Below, piece by piece: positions 20,161 to 31,845 of a stretch of DNA of 64,000 bases (the first letter of the stretch is position 1; each line of letters starts with the position of its first letter). The notes under the pieces were generated by a model that was not told the origin of the DNA, searched no databases, and saw only the letters and a list, made by a program, of their open reading frames with translations. The stretch covers positions 48,501 through 112,500 of the forward strand of contig JAINUG010000550.1 in assembly GCA_029706075.1 (NCBI GenBank). The letters are read 5' to 3'. The DNA comes from Aldrovandia affinis. Lineage: Eukaryota; Chordata; Actinopteri; Notacanthiformes; Halosauridae. The position numbers and the translations under genes were made by a program.

Positions 20161-20449
20161 TCCGCACTCGGTCAGGACCGCAGAATCAGTTGCGATCTAA
20201 CGCAAGAGACTCAAAACCCACCTTTTCAGACTCCACTACCACTGAATTCTGTACATCTAGCTAATTGTCATCACCACTGCCTACTTGCTCAACACTATAT
20301 ACCCCTGCTTACTCCATAAATAAATAAAAATTGACTAACCTTTTCCTCCCCAGTGTTACAGGTATGGTACGCAGCTGCCTGCAATGGTTTATCGCTGTAT
20401 TACTGCACTGATCTCTTGCGCGTACTATGATTGTTCCTACCATGTATTA

Positions 20450-20520
20450 ATGCACATATTGTAAGTCGCTCTGGATAAGAGCGTCTGCTAAATGCTTAAA
20501 ATGTAAATGTAATGTAAAAT
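20450..20520 (+). mobile_element. SINE-type 3' tail
   Basis: GTAAGTCGCTCTGGATAAGA and GCGTCTGCTAAATGC followed by AATGTAATGT repeats. This is the same 3' tail as the tRNA-derived SINE at 27567-27862 and as 54350-54405. The sequence before it (20160-20450) is probably part of the same retroposon but has no tRNA head that I can see. Confidence 0.6.
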
Positions 20521-20624
20521 GTATTCGGAAATCTAACAGCGCCAACATGTCGTCTGCTGCCTAATTGTTTCCTCATTATTATTATTATTATTAGTAGTAG
20601 TATTACCAGATTGAACACATTGCT

Positions 20625-21404
20625 GAGGCTATACGTAATGGTTTGCACAATAAATGTATTAATAAATTAAAACATAAGCTAGGCTACTTGTGGAAAACAA
20701 AACAAAAACGCACATTGGTTTTCCAAAACTACCCCTATTAGCATAATTGACACATCCTTGAAATGTATTTAATACATATTATGGTTCCACGCGTGTAAAG
20801 CATTTTGGTCAATCTGTAGGCTATAAAATGTCCAATAATGCAGTGGTTTGTAAGAGGAAGAATGGCTTCGCTTCTCGAAGATATCGCCAACCGCGCAATA
20901 AGAAGGGAACGAGTTATTAGAGATTTTGACCTCAGTTTTAAATCAGACCACTTTTTCTTTACGTCCTTCAGGGACCTTTGCTGCCCCCCGTTCACAGCCT
21001 ATGCTACAGGCCACGTACTTGGTTTTACTGGTAAAGCCACTGGAAAGGCTCCCAAACAGCGTCCCTGCACACATCTGCACCTCCGCCAACAGGACCTCGA
21101 TTTCGGCCTTGCTAAAATAATTTTTCTTGCAGCTCGCCATTATCAAGTAGAGGATTTGTTTCGAGCTCCTTTATATGCTAATGATATTAATTAGGGGGCG
21201 TTTACAAGGCGGAGATCTAAAACCATTCAGCTACGCACAATTTCAAGATCATTTGCGATTTATAGATTTCACATCTGGGGGACTGGCGTACGCACGTTTT
21301 TTTGTGCGTACGTTCAGTTTCTCTGAATCACACTTACGCACATTTAAGAAATGATCTTAGATCAAATGTAGGATGGTTTCTACGCAACTTTTTATAAATG
21401 AGGC
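20625..21404 (-). mobile_element. PIF/Harbinger-like fragment
   Basis: Ends at 21404 in TTTATAAATGAGGCCCC and carries a Myb/SANT-like gene. An inverted near-copy lies at 56471-57258. No Harbinger nuclease ORF is present, so this is a fossil or non-autonomous form. Confidence 0.7.
20738..21140 (-). pseudogene. Harbinger Myb/SANT-like DNA-binding protein, broken
   Basis: From ATG 21140 the protein reads MASCKKNYFSKAEIEVLLAE, then VQMCAGTLFGSLSSGFTSKT, the Myb/SANT-like (NAIF1-like) domain that Harbinger elements encode beside their nuclease. The frame is lost after KTKYVA and resumes as QQRSLKDVKKKWSDLKLRSK in another frame. It is a fossil; the same domain is broken at the same place in 56739-57068. 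Confidence 0.8.
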
Positions 21405-21409
21405 CCCAG

Positions 21410-22560
21410 GAGAAGTTCAAGCAGTCAAGAGGACTTTTAAGTCGCTATAGACCTACTCACGGCAATCGCGTCAACACTGGAGATATTGAATGATACAGAG
21501 CTCAAAAGGTACCGCCTCAATCGCGAGGGTATTATATAGCCTATATAATATAATATATATTATATATAGATACCCGCTGATTGTTTACGAGATGCAGACA
21601 TGTAACCAATTGACTAGTCAGTATTCTTGGTTTCATGTTAAATCAGTGACACGAGCGTACATTTGTATTTTAGAATCTTTATTAGAATAGAATAGGGTGC
21701 ATCGGATCATTTTTCGGATCAGCAAAAAAATAACGGCGACCAAAGCGCGTTTCCACCAAAAATTACCAGGAACTATTCTCAAGGAATTGAATGAATGATA
21801 ATTTCAGTTTTTCAATTTAAGTTATTTCACTAAATCTTTATTCGAAAATTTCACAAAATACATTTTTAGATTCAGTACGCCTTAGGCGATTTAACTAGGG
21901 TGGTCTTATGCCTGAATTAATTTAATAAAAAATTAAAAGATCGCTAATGTTTACATTTTATTTAATTCGTCGCGTTTCTAAAAACCTGCCTCCCAGAAAG
22001 GCATTTAGTATGAAAAACAAAGCAAACCAAAACATACATGGTTGTCTATCTCTTCGCTGTAACTCTGCATCGAGATTTAGGGAATTGTTACTTTAAAACG
22101 TGACAGCGGCAGAAAAACTGTATTTCTCTATGATGGTTAAATTTAGCTATTAATCCGCGGATCATATGCGTGCCGAACCGTGGGGGTTGATCCACGGATC
22201 ACGGATCAACTGCGATCCGTTACACCACTAGAATATAACAGGAACAGGTAGGCCTACATACCCCTTTACAGTAGCATATAATTTATTTTCTAGGTTGAAA
22301 TCGCGGGCAGAGACCCATCCCTATATCAGCCAATCGCTGTGGGCATTCTGAGTAAGCTCGTTCATGAGACACAACGTCATCCATAGCAACGACGTCAACC
22401 CGCCCTCACTCTTAACTTGAAAATTCTAGGAATTCCTTAGTATGAGTTTGTCTTTGCAGCTTTGTGAATAGGTTTTAAGGTGGGACTCCTAACTAAAAGG
22501 TTTTAGTGCGATTTAGAAGTACTCCTAGTGGTAAGATAAAATTCTTTGTGAATACGGGCC
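21410..22560. mobile_element. GTATTCAC-type DNA element, copy 1 (left end lost)
   Basis: The right end is GTGAATACGGGCC at 22560. The body is shared with 23633-24753 and 62677-63683: TAGATACCCGCTGATTGTTT, GTGCATCGGATCATTTTTCG and the palindromic GATCCACGGATCACGGATCA area. No coding frame. The superfamily is not certain; a 3-bp duplication in copy 2 fits PIF/Harbinger. Confidence 0.7.
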
Positions 22561-22642
22561 CTGAACTTTGGCGTGGATTTGAGCGTGCGCACGTTCTAAG
22601 ATCAAATCTGTGTGTAAGTACGTTTTATAAATGAGGCCCCAG

Positions 22643-23492
22643 GTATTCCAAGTGTTTTAGCATAGTGTACCACATCCAGAGCAAGGGAATTATGTTATGT
22701 AAAGTTCTACATGTGGGGAATAAAAACATAGGACAGGATTATTTTATGGGAGGTAGAAAACTAGAATGTGCACACGTAGAAAAAGACCTAGGAGTACTAG
22801 TTGATCAAAGCTTGTCAGGGACTGGTCAATGTGCGGTAGCAGTTAAAAAAGCCAACAGGATGCTGGGATACATAGCCAAGAGTATTGAGTACAAATCGAA
22901 GGAGATCATACGCACCCTATACAATGCCCTTGTTAGGCCACACTTGGAATATTGTGTGCAGTTCTGGGGACTGCATTACAAAAAAGATATAGATGCGCTG
23001 GAAAAGGTCCAAAGACGGGCAACCAGACTGATTCCAGGCATAAAAGACAAGTGTTATGAGGAAAGGCTAGAGATGCTTGGACTGTTCAAGCTTAGTAAAA
23101 GGAGACTTAGGGAGATTTGATTGAGGCTTTTACATTTATTAAAGGAATTAACAAAGTGAATGTTAGGAAATTATTCAAGTTGAGTTCGGTTAGCAGAACG
23201 AGGGGGCATAAATGGAAACTGACAAAGGGTAAATTTCACACGGACACTAGGAAATATTTTTTCACACAGAGAGTGATCAATGCGTGGAATAGCTTGCCTG
23301 GACATGTAGTGGAGGCTGAGACACTAGGGGTATTCAAGGCCAGGCTCGATCCAGTGTTAGACACTCTAGCCTTTGGATAAACTAAGCATTGTGAGCAGAT
23401 TAGTGGTAGGAATGGACGAGCAGTGTTGGGCTGAATGGCCTGTTCTCGTCTTCCCCTTATGTTATGTTATGTTATGTTATGTTATGTTATGT
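22643..23492 (+). mobile_element. CR1-type LINE, 3' fragment
   Basis: Encodes only the last part of an RT protein and ends in a (TTATG)n tail at about 23456-23492. It is 5'-truncated, starting near 22643 next to a TAAATGAGGCCCC end. Confidence 0.82.
22665..23380 (+). pseudogene. CR1-type LINE ORF2 C-terminus, one frameshift
   Basis: The first frame (to 23120) holds EKDLGVLVDQSLSG, ANRMLGYIAKSIEYKSKE, NALVRPHLEYCVQFWGLHYK and VQRRATRLIPG. A single missing base near 23115 moves the reading to the second frame: RTRGHKWKLTKGKFHTDTRK and INAWNSLPGHVVEA. This is the thumb/C-terminal region after the catalytic core; the core itself is absent. Confidence 0.88.
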
Positions 23493-23499
23493 TAAGTGT

Positions 23500-25230
23500 G
23501 TTTTCCTTCATACATAAACCTTTCCTTCTGAAAACTGTTTAGAAAAATGTAAAGATGAATTTGCTCAAAGCAAGATTTGAACACCGAGCTGCTCATGTGA
23601 AAAGCCAGCTCTTATTATCTGTGTAACACCAGGGCCAGTATTCACAAATTATTTTAAGGGTAAAAGTTGGTCCTAACTTGGCAATTTAGTAGCAACTCTG
23701 AAAAATAATGGGCGTGTCACTCATAAATTAGGACTCCTAAATTTTTGGGATAAGAGTATTTCACAAAGGGTTTGAGAGCTAAAAACAGCTCCTAAGTCCA
23801 GGAGAAGTTAGAATCAGTCAAGAGGACTTCTAAGTCGCTAAAGACCTACTCACAGCGATCTGAAAATCTGCTGCTGCCGGCAATCGTTGTCGCAATCGCG
23901 TCAACACTGGAGATATTGAATGATACAGAGCTCATAAAAGGTACCGCCTCAATCGCGAGGGTATTATATATTTAATATTATCTATATTATATATAGATAC
24001 CCGCTGATTGTTTACGAGATGCAGACATGTAACCAATTGACTAGTCAGTATTCTTGGTTTCATGTTAAATCAGTGACACGTAGCCTACATTTGTATTTTA
24101 GAATCTTTATTAGAATATAATAGGGTGCATCGGATCATTTTTCGGATCAGCAAAAATAAAATAACGGCGACTAAAGGCGCGTTTCCACCAAAAATTACCA
24201 GTAACTATTCTCAAGGAATTGAATGAATGATCATTTCAGTTTTTCAATTTAAGTTATTTCACTAAATCTTTATTCGAAAATTTCACAAAATACATTTTTA
24301 GATTCAGTACTAGATTTAACTAGGGTGGTCTTATGCCTGAATTAATTTAATAAAAAATTAAAAGATCGCTAATGTTTAAATTGTATTTAATTTGGTCGCG
24401 TTTCTAAAAACCTGCCTCCCAAAAAGGCATTTAGTATGAAAAACAAAGCAAACCAAAACATACATGGTTGTCTATTTCCTCACTGTAACTCTGCATCGAG
24501 ATTTAGGGAATTGTTACTTTAAAACGTAGCAGCGGCAGAAAAACTGTATTTCTCTATGATGGTTCAATTTAGCTATTAATCCGCAGATCATATGCGTGCC
24601 GAACCGTGGGGGTTGATCCGTACGGATCACGGATCAACTGCGATCCGTTACACCACTAGAATATAACAGGAACAGGTAGGCCTAACTAAAAAATGTTAGT
24701 GCGATTTAGGAGTACTCCTAGTGGTAAAATAAAATGATTTGTGAATACGGGCCCAGACCTGTAACGACACACAGGAAGTAATACAGATCCCTACAATCTT
24801 AAATGGCAGAAGAAGAAAACACGTTTCTTTAACCACCACAGCTGGGCCCTGAACCCAGGTTTCTCTGTTCCCAGACAGCAGTTCACCGCTGTGCTCCATC
24901 TCCACAGCAGACTGCTCTGCTTCACTGAATATAAACCTTTACTCCTGAAAAACTATTGAAAAAATCATAACCAGTGCCTGCAGAGACCAGACTGGAATTG
25001 AACTCACAAAGCCAGTTCTGAATATTTGTTCCACAACAAAAATCTAGTTCTGTAGACTAGCACATCATACCATTCCCTCATACAGCACAATCTGAGAAGT
25101 GAGAAGAAAAGAGACACTTTCACAGAGCAGGAGGTACTCAAACCCTGCTCCCTCAGTGTTGTGCTTTGTGTCATTAGCTGACCTCTGCACTTGTCTATCA
25201 TATATAAACTTTGCTGAATGGAAAGACCTA
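23500..25230 (-). repeat. tRNA-like array 2, inverted, split by a DNA element
   Basis: Read on the minus strand, B-box-like motifs lie near 23574-23585, 24847-24859, 24994-25005 and 25134-25145. The last three are 147 and 140 bp apart, and spacers share ATAAACCTTTACTCCTGAAA-type sequence on the plus strand. The GTATTCAC element at 23633-24753 separates the first unit from the rest. Repeated at 63687-64000. The units differ from those of array 1. Confidence 0.6.
23633..24753. mobile_element. GTATTCAC-type DNA element, copy 2 (complete)
   Basis: Ends GGCCAGTATTCACAAAT and GTGAATACGGGCC form inverted repeats, with a CAG duplication on both sides (23630-23632 and 24754-24756). It lacks about 200 bp that copies 1 and 3 keep near the right end (compare 22260-22480). 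Non-coding, therefore non-autonomous. Confidence 0.8.
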
Positions 25231-25259
25231 AAAATCCTACAAAAAAAGAGAGAGGGACA

Positions 25260-25595
<336 letters not shown>

Positions 25596-25727
25596 AGTAG
25601 ACTCTTATCATCTCTCTGCAGTGTGGGTCTGAAGCACACAGATATCAGCCGTATGCAAATCAGTCTTTATCAGCTCAGCCTCAGAGTACACCATTGAGCA
25701 AACCAATTACAGTTACTGCTGTTTTCT

Positions 25728-25996
25728 CTCCCTCTCTCCCTCTCTCTCTCTCTCTCTCCCCCTCTCCCCCTCTCTCCCCCTCCCCCTCTCCCCCTCTCCC
25801 CCCCTCTCCCCCCTCTCCCCCTCTCTCCCCCCTCTCCCCTCTCTCCCCCCCTCTCCCCCTCTCTCCCCCTCTCTCCCCCCTCTCCCCCTCTCCCCCTCTC
25901 TCTCTCTCTCTCTCTCCCACTCTCTCTATCCCTCTCTCCCCCCTCTCTCTCTCCTCTCTCTCTCTCTCTCCCTCTCTCCCCCTCTCTCCCTCTCCG
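25728..25996. repeat. CT/CCCT-rich polypyrimidine tract
   Basis: Units of CTCTCCCCC and CTCTCT over about 270 bp. Strand-asymmetric, so a candidate for triplex-type structure. Not coding. Confidence 0.95.
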
Positions 25997-26009
25997 TTCC
26001 AGGTTTACA

Positions 26010-26380
26010 TTTTACATTCATGCAATTAACAGACGCTCTTATCCAAAACAAAACATATAACAAGGTTAGAGGAACAGTGCTCGACCTAGACAATCAATGA
26101 AGTCACAGACAAATCTGAGAAATATTCTAGAGAGCTATCGCAAAGTAACGATGTTTTTCAATCCAGGGTCAAGCTGGCAGTTCCACCTCGAGCTCTGCGT
26201 CTCGTAGCGTTTCGTAGAGAAGGCAAGAGGCGCTGACATGCTGTCTGAAGAGTTGTGTTTTAAGTTTAGCAGGATGATTTAACGTTGGGATTTAACCCAG
26301 AAACCTTCTGGTGACACATTCTGTCCCCTAAGCTCTACACCACCCTCTCACACCTACATATCATGTTATATTATATCATA
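26010..26380. repeat. Probable SINE-like repeat
   Basis: Opens with TTTACATTCATGCAATTAAC and AGACGCTCTTATCC, close to the tail of the SINE at 27567, followed by about 300 bp unlike it and TAT repeats near 26365-26410. The family is not recognised. Confidence 0.4.
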
Positions 26381-26399
26381 TTATTATGTTATGCGATGC

Positions 26400-27057
26400 T
26401 ATGTTATGTAATAAAAATTCAAGGGCTTGAGTGTCTCAGTCAGTAAAGGTGATCCAGAGCAAGCGTGGCCTGACAGCTGCAGGTGATGTCGGGACAGTTG
26501 GCCTCGTGAGGTTTGAGTGAGCACCATAAAAATGTATATCTATCTATGCTCTCTCTATATATATATATACTGTATATACTGTAGCTCTATTTCAGCTTTT
26601 GTATTTTTATGATTTTTAATTTTCTTTTTAGTTTTTTTCACAGATATTGTCACGGTTTTAATCAGGCATTTCAGTATTTATAAAATAAGGATGGTTCAGT
26701 GATTTTGTTTACAGCGGGTGCTTTTAGAAGCGCGTGGCGCCCAGCGACACAGGACAGCTGTGTGAATCTGAACGCTGCTGGACAATGTGAGGAAATCCTG
26801 CAGGTCACGGGGTCACGCTGGCCCCCCACAGGAAGTGGCTGAGCCACACAGGAAGTTGTCCCAGTTCAGGAGAAGCCAGGGTTCCAGGGAGGGTCTCCCT
26901 GGGGGAGTGGGCAGTGTGACCTGCACTGTGGGAAAGGCATCTGCCCTAAAACAGCCTCAGGGTCCCGTTACTGAGGCCACATCCCCCAACCCCTGACGCG
27001 CGCCCACGCGCCTGCGCGCTCGCTCAGACTAGACACGGTGTACAGGGGCTGTGTTCC
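26400..27057. other. Non-coding DNA
   Basis: Short TA-rich runs near 26545-26585 and GC-richer DNA from 26720. No exon with supportable splice sites and frame. Confidence 0.45.
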
Positions 27058-27455
27058 CCATTCACAGACACATACTGTGACATCACTCACACACAGACAC
27101 CTATACTGTGACATCACACAGAGGCCTGTACTGTGACATCACTCACACACAGACACCTATACTGTGACATCATACAGACGCCTGTACTGTGACATCACTC
27201 ACACACACAGACACCTATACTGTGACATCACACACAAACACAGACACCTTTGCAGTGACATCACTCACACACACAGACACATACTGTGACATCACACAGA
27301 CACCTATACTGTGACATCACACAGAGGCCTGTACTGTGACATCACACACAGACACCTATACTGTGACATCACACAGAGGCCTGCACTGTGACATCACTCA
27401 CACACACAGACACCTGTACTGTGACATCACACAGAGGCTTGTACTGTGACATCAC
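27058..27455. repeat. CTGTGACATCAC minisatellite
   Basis: About 14 irregular units of 24-35 bp, each with ACTGTGACATCAC joined to CACACAGACACCTAT or ACAGAGGCCTGT. Unit length varies by CA-repeat slippage. Confidence 0.93.
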
Positions 27456-27566
27456 CAGCCCCACGTCTCCCAGACACAGCTCTCCTGGCCTGCCTCTGGG
27501 TTTAACTCACAGGCCTATGGAGCTTCATCACCACAGGAAAAACCATGCGCCCAATGACCAATCATT

Positions 27567-27862
27567 ACATTACATTTACATTTTAGGCATTTAGCAGACG
27601 CTCTTATCCAGAGCGACTTACACAGTTTACATTTCTTTACATACAATCCATTTATACAGCTGGATATTTTACTGAAGCAATTCAGGTTAAGTACCTTTAG
27701 CTCAAGGGTACAACAGCAGTGCCCCACCTGGGAATTTAACCTGCAACCTCTGAGTTACAAGCCCAGCTCCCAGCTCCCTAACCATTACACTACACTGCTC
27801 CCTAACCATTACACTACACTGCTCCCTAACCATTACACTACACTGCCAGCTACACAATCACT
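27567..27862 (-). mobile_element. tRNA-derived SINE, minus orientation
   Basis: On the minus strand: a head with A-box-like TAGTGTAATGGTTAGGG and B-box GGTTAAATTCC, a body with TTGAGCTAAAGGTACTTAAC, and the tail GTAAGTCGCTCTGGATAAGA ending in AATGTAATGTA. The first about 24 bp of the head are repeated three times (27780-27845). Confidence 0.8.
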
Positions 27863-27989
27863 GCCCTGCGCAATGTCACAAACCAAACTCTTTAGTACTG
27901 AGTGATAAACTCAAGTTATGACTTTGTAGCATTCTGTGGTAAACTCAACAATCCTCACCTTTGCAGTTTTCCAAAACACGCACACATAC

Positions 27990-28210
27990 ACCAGGGCTGG
28001 CGGATAGCGTAGTGGTCTAATGCACCTGTATTTGGTTTGTCCTGTTCGAGTCTTCGAGTTCGATGAGTCTTGTGGTCAGCTAGAGAGCGCTGGTTGGGGA
28101 GCGTATGACACGGCCTCCGTGTTCACAAGCCGGCCCCGGCGGGAGCCTTATCGGCACCCGGAAGACCAGGCAGGGGCGGCGGGCAATCCAGACTCGGCAG
28201 GCAGGTGAAA
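27990..28210 (+). mobile_element. Possible tRNA-like SINE head
   Basis: TAGCGTAGTGGTCTAATGC fits a pol III A-box, followed at about 50 bp by TGTTCGAGTCT, a weak B-box. GC-rich DNA follows. No flanking duplication identified. Confidence 0.4.
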
Positions 28211-28479
28211 CACACCGGATCCAGAGAGCCAGCCACGGGAGCACAGAGGGAGGTAGGCAGATCCAAAAACGTAATTCTTCAGGCGTAGCAATTCAGCAAA
28301 ATACCCGGTACACCGCTGGCGTGAAGCAATCACACATTGTACTTCTTTCTTGTGCTCCGTGAAATAAACCAGTTTGTTTTAGGGGTTTGTAAATCCTGGC
28401 TGATTAGATAATTGCATTAACCAGCAGGTGTACAGGTGTACCTAGTAGAGTGTATATACAATACACAAATGCTGTATTA

Positions 28480-28905
28480 GACTGGAGAGAGGGTGTGTAT
28501 TACACAAGACAGGACAAGGCAGACAAGACTCACATTCCCCCAGTAGAGCAGTCCTGTCTGCCTCCCTTAAAATTGTGATGTCATAAAACGAACAGAAAGA
28601 AGACGGGGGAGGCAACTGAACACCTTAAAGGCAGAGTCTCAGCCCAACATGGCCGGGTGGAGACACTGGCACCCCCACTCCCTCTGTGGCCCGATAAAAA
28701 CGTCATATCAATAAAACTCAGCAGTCGCATAACCCCAGTTTTCAGCTCTCCGAATTTTCAGAGGGGCCCACACCCCCTTCATTCACACACCTCCCCCACC
28801 CCGGGGACCTCCTGTTGCTCAGGACGGGCACGTGGATTCAAACTGCCAACCTCCTGCATCGTAATCTGGAGCTCTACCACCTGCACCACAGTCAGTGCTT
28901 ATCAA
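28480..28905 (-). repeat. Inverted copy of the 53462-53965 region
   Basis: 28835-28905 is the reverse complement of the tRNA-like unit at 53462-53530. 28700-28830 matches the sequence after it. 28575-28670 holds one arm of the foldback at 53733-53966 (AGGCAGAGTCTCAGCCCAAC). Confidence 0.8.
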
Positions 28906-29720
28906 TAATAACTAATCAGTACGATAACACGGACAAAAGCGATGCGCGTTTAGCCTATTTAGCTACCAAGGGTCCACCAAAGCAAATTTTTGCCTCATGC
29001 ACTTGTTCTAATTGAAGATATCTTAAGTACAATGTGTTCATCTGCTTTAAAGGGTATTTACCCTGTCTGATGTTAGTCAACACGTATACGATATGACAGG
29101 AAAAAACCCCCGAACACTGTGACGTCGTGGTTCAAATGATCTACAACGTCATAATAATCATAAGCGAATAAAATGTTTTATACAATTTTTGTCATAATAT
29201 GAATAGGTCTGATTGTACTCCAATTTGTGGGACGATGTATTCGTAGTGGAACTTGCTTGCTTTGTTTAGTAAGAGTACAAAATGTTCCGATTGTGTTTTG
29301 TTTTTTACTTAAATTGTTTTTTTAATGCGTTACAGAGGAAAGCTGTTCCAGACTGGCGTAGCCTGCCCTCTAGTGGATCATCTATGAAACGCACACTGAT
29401 GAGGGTCAGGTGACCTACTACTTCACAGTCATCTCACAGACTCTGTCGTGTGTTAAATTATCTGTCTTGGTTGGGTTAAATTGTGCCAAACAGCAGTAAT
29501 ATTTGACATGATTCACTCATTCATCTCACACTTATTACACACGTCAGGCATGTGCTCTAGATCTGCACTCACCTGATGTCCTACCTCTTGGTCCCTGGCC
29601 ACCTGAAAGTTTTATTTAAACCCCAAACTTTCCGCTCTTTTCCCCGGCACAGTTTCTCACCGTTTTCAGAGATCGCTTGTCCAACCACAGCTACATTCTC
29701 CCACGGGCACACGTGCGTAT
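28906..29720. other. Non-coding DNA
   Basis: No supported exon, RNA gene or repeat boundary. Confidence 0.45.
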
Positions 29721-30394
<674 letters not shown>

Positions 30395-30881
30395 GTATAT
30401 ATATATGAGAGCCCCCACATACAGGCCTTACTGTGAGCCTGACCCCCACATATAGGCATTACTGTGAGCCTGACCCACACATACAGGTCTTACTGTGAGC
30501 CTGACCCACACATACAGGTCTTACTGTGAGCCTGACCCCACATATAGGCATTACTGTGAGCCTGACCCACACATACAGGTCTTACTGTGAGCCTGACCCC
30601 CACATACAGGCCTTACTGTGAGCCTGACCCACACATACAGGCCTTACTGTGAGCCTGACCCACACATACAGGCCTTACTGTGAGCCTGACCCACACATAC
30701 AGGTCTTACTGTGAGCCTGACCCACACATACAGGCCTTACTGTGAGCCTGACCCCCACATACAGGCCTTACTGTGAGCCTGACCCACACATACAGGTCTT
30801 ACTGTGAGCCTGACCCCCACATATAGGCATTACTGTGAGCCTGACCCACACATACAGGCCTTACTGTGAGCCTGACCCACA
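30395..30881. repeat. 31-bp minisatellite
   Basis: About 16 units of CCCACACATACAGGCCTTAC plus TGTGAGCCTGA. C/T and A variants alternate (GGCCTT, GGTCTT, GGCATT). Confidence 0.95.
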
Positions 30882-31497
30882 CTGGACAGGAGACGAGTGT
30901 GGGACAGGACAGGTGAGCAACAATGTGGTCTCTGACACAGTGTAGCACCTCATTGACAGAATAAGGCAGGTAAAAAGGTACGACTGCACAAAATTACACC
31001 ACTGATTTCTTTCATTATTAATTAATGTGTTATTAATGTGTGTTTAGTGTCAATTTACAGACAATTGAACAATTTTCTGCTTTAAATTGAAAAAAAAAAA
31101 ATGTAACCTTGGATTCTTTCATGATAAAAACTAAAATAATTAGTGATAGGGATGAAAAAATATGTTGTCATAATTATGATATGTCCTATAAATTAAAACT
31201 TATTGATAAGACTGATTCAGAATTTTCTCCATTTGGCAAAAGTGAGGAAATTGGTGAAGACAAAGGAAACCAGGGTACAAAATACACTGAATAGGTTGCA
31301 GATCATGGGAAATTACCCCAGTTTGCAATATAATATCCACTGGAATGTGGAATACATGTTTTATGGTTTACAGTATTTATGATACATATTGATATATTTT
31401 GCCAGTAATCATTTAAACCAAGGCTTCCCAGACTTGGTCCTGGACTCGCCTGTGTGAGCTGGGTTTCACTCCAACTGAAAGCACAATGTCCCAAGTT
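30882..31497 (-). repeat. Inverted copy of TRIM intron 1 sequence
   Basis: Reverse complement of about 11150-11810 (intron 1 of TRIM copy A), including CAGGTGAGCAACAATGTGGT and CCAAGGCTTCCCAGACTTGG. It continues at 39201-39255 after the inserted LINE. No TRIM exon is included. Confidence 0.85.
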
Positions 31498-31845
31498 CAT
31501 TTCATTTCATTTAATTGTTTATTTCGATCATGTTTCACAATACACAAAATATAGACATCATTTATCATATGTGTACTATTGACCGAAAAGGTTAAGGCTG
31601 AAGCTAAAAAGCTTATGGTTGCCTAACCCTATATGCGTTGTAGTGTTTACCACAAAAAAAGGAAACCCCTAATGCTAAGAACATAAAAGATACTTACAAA
31701 CAAAAACACAAACAAACACTCAAAAGAGAATTTAACATCCAAAAAAAGAAAAATAACGGAAGTCTTTTTCTATATAGCCCATTTAACGCTCCGTCAAACA
31801 GAATAACAATTATTAGTTCTTACATTCAATCAAGTCTGTATTTCT

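Noticed and set aside
20838-21194. 118-codon plus-strand frame
   Set aside because: Shadow of the minus-strand Harbinger Myb gene.
25622-25710. Exon-like CGSEAHRYQPYANQSLSAQP after a good acceptor
   Set aside because: The acceptor follows a TG microsatellite; no donor in phase, no family recognised and no neighbouring exons.
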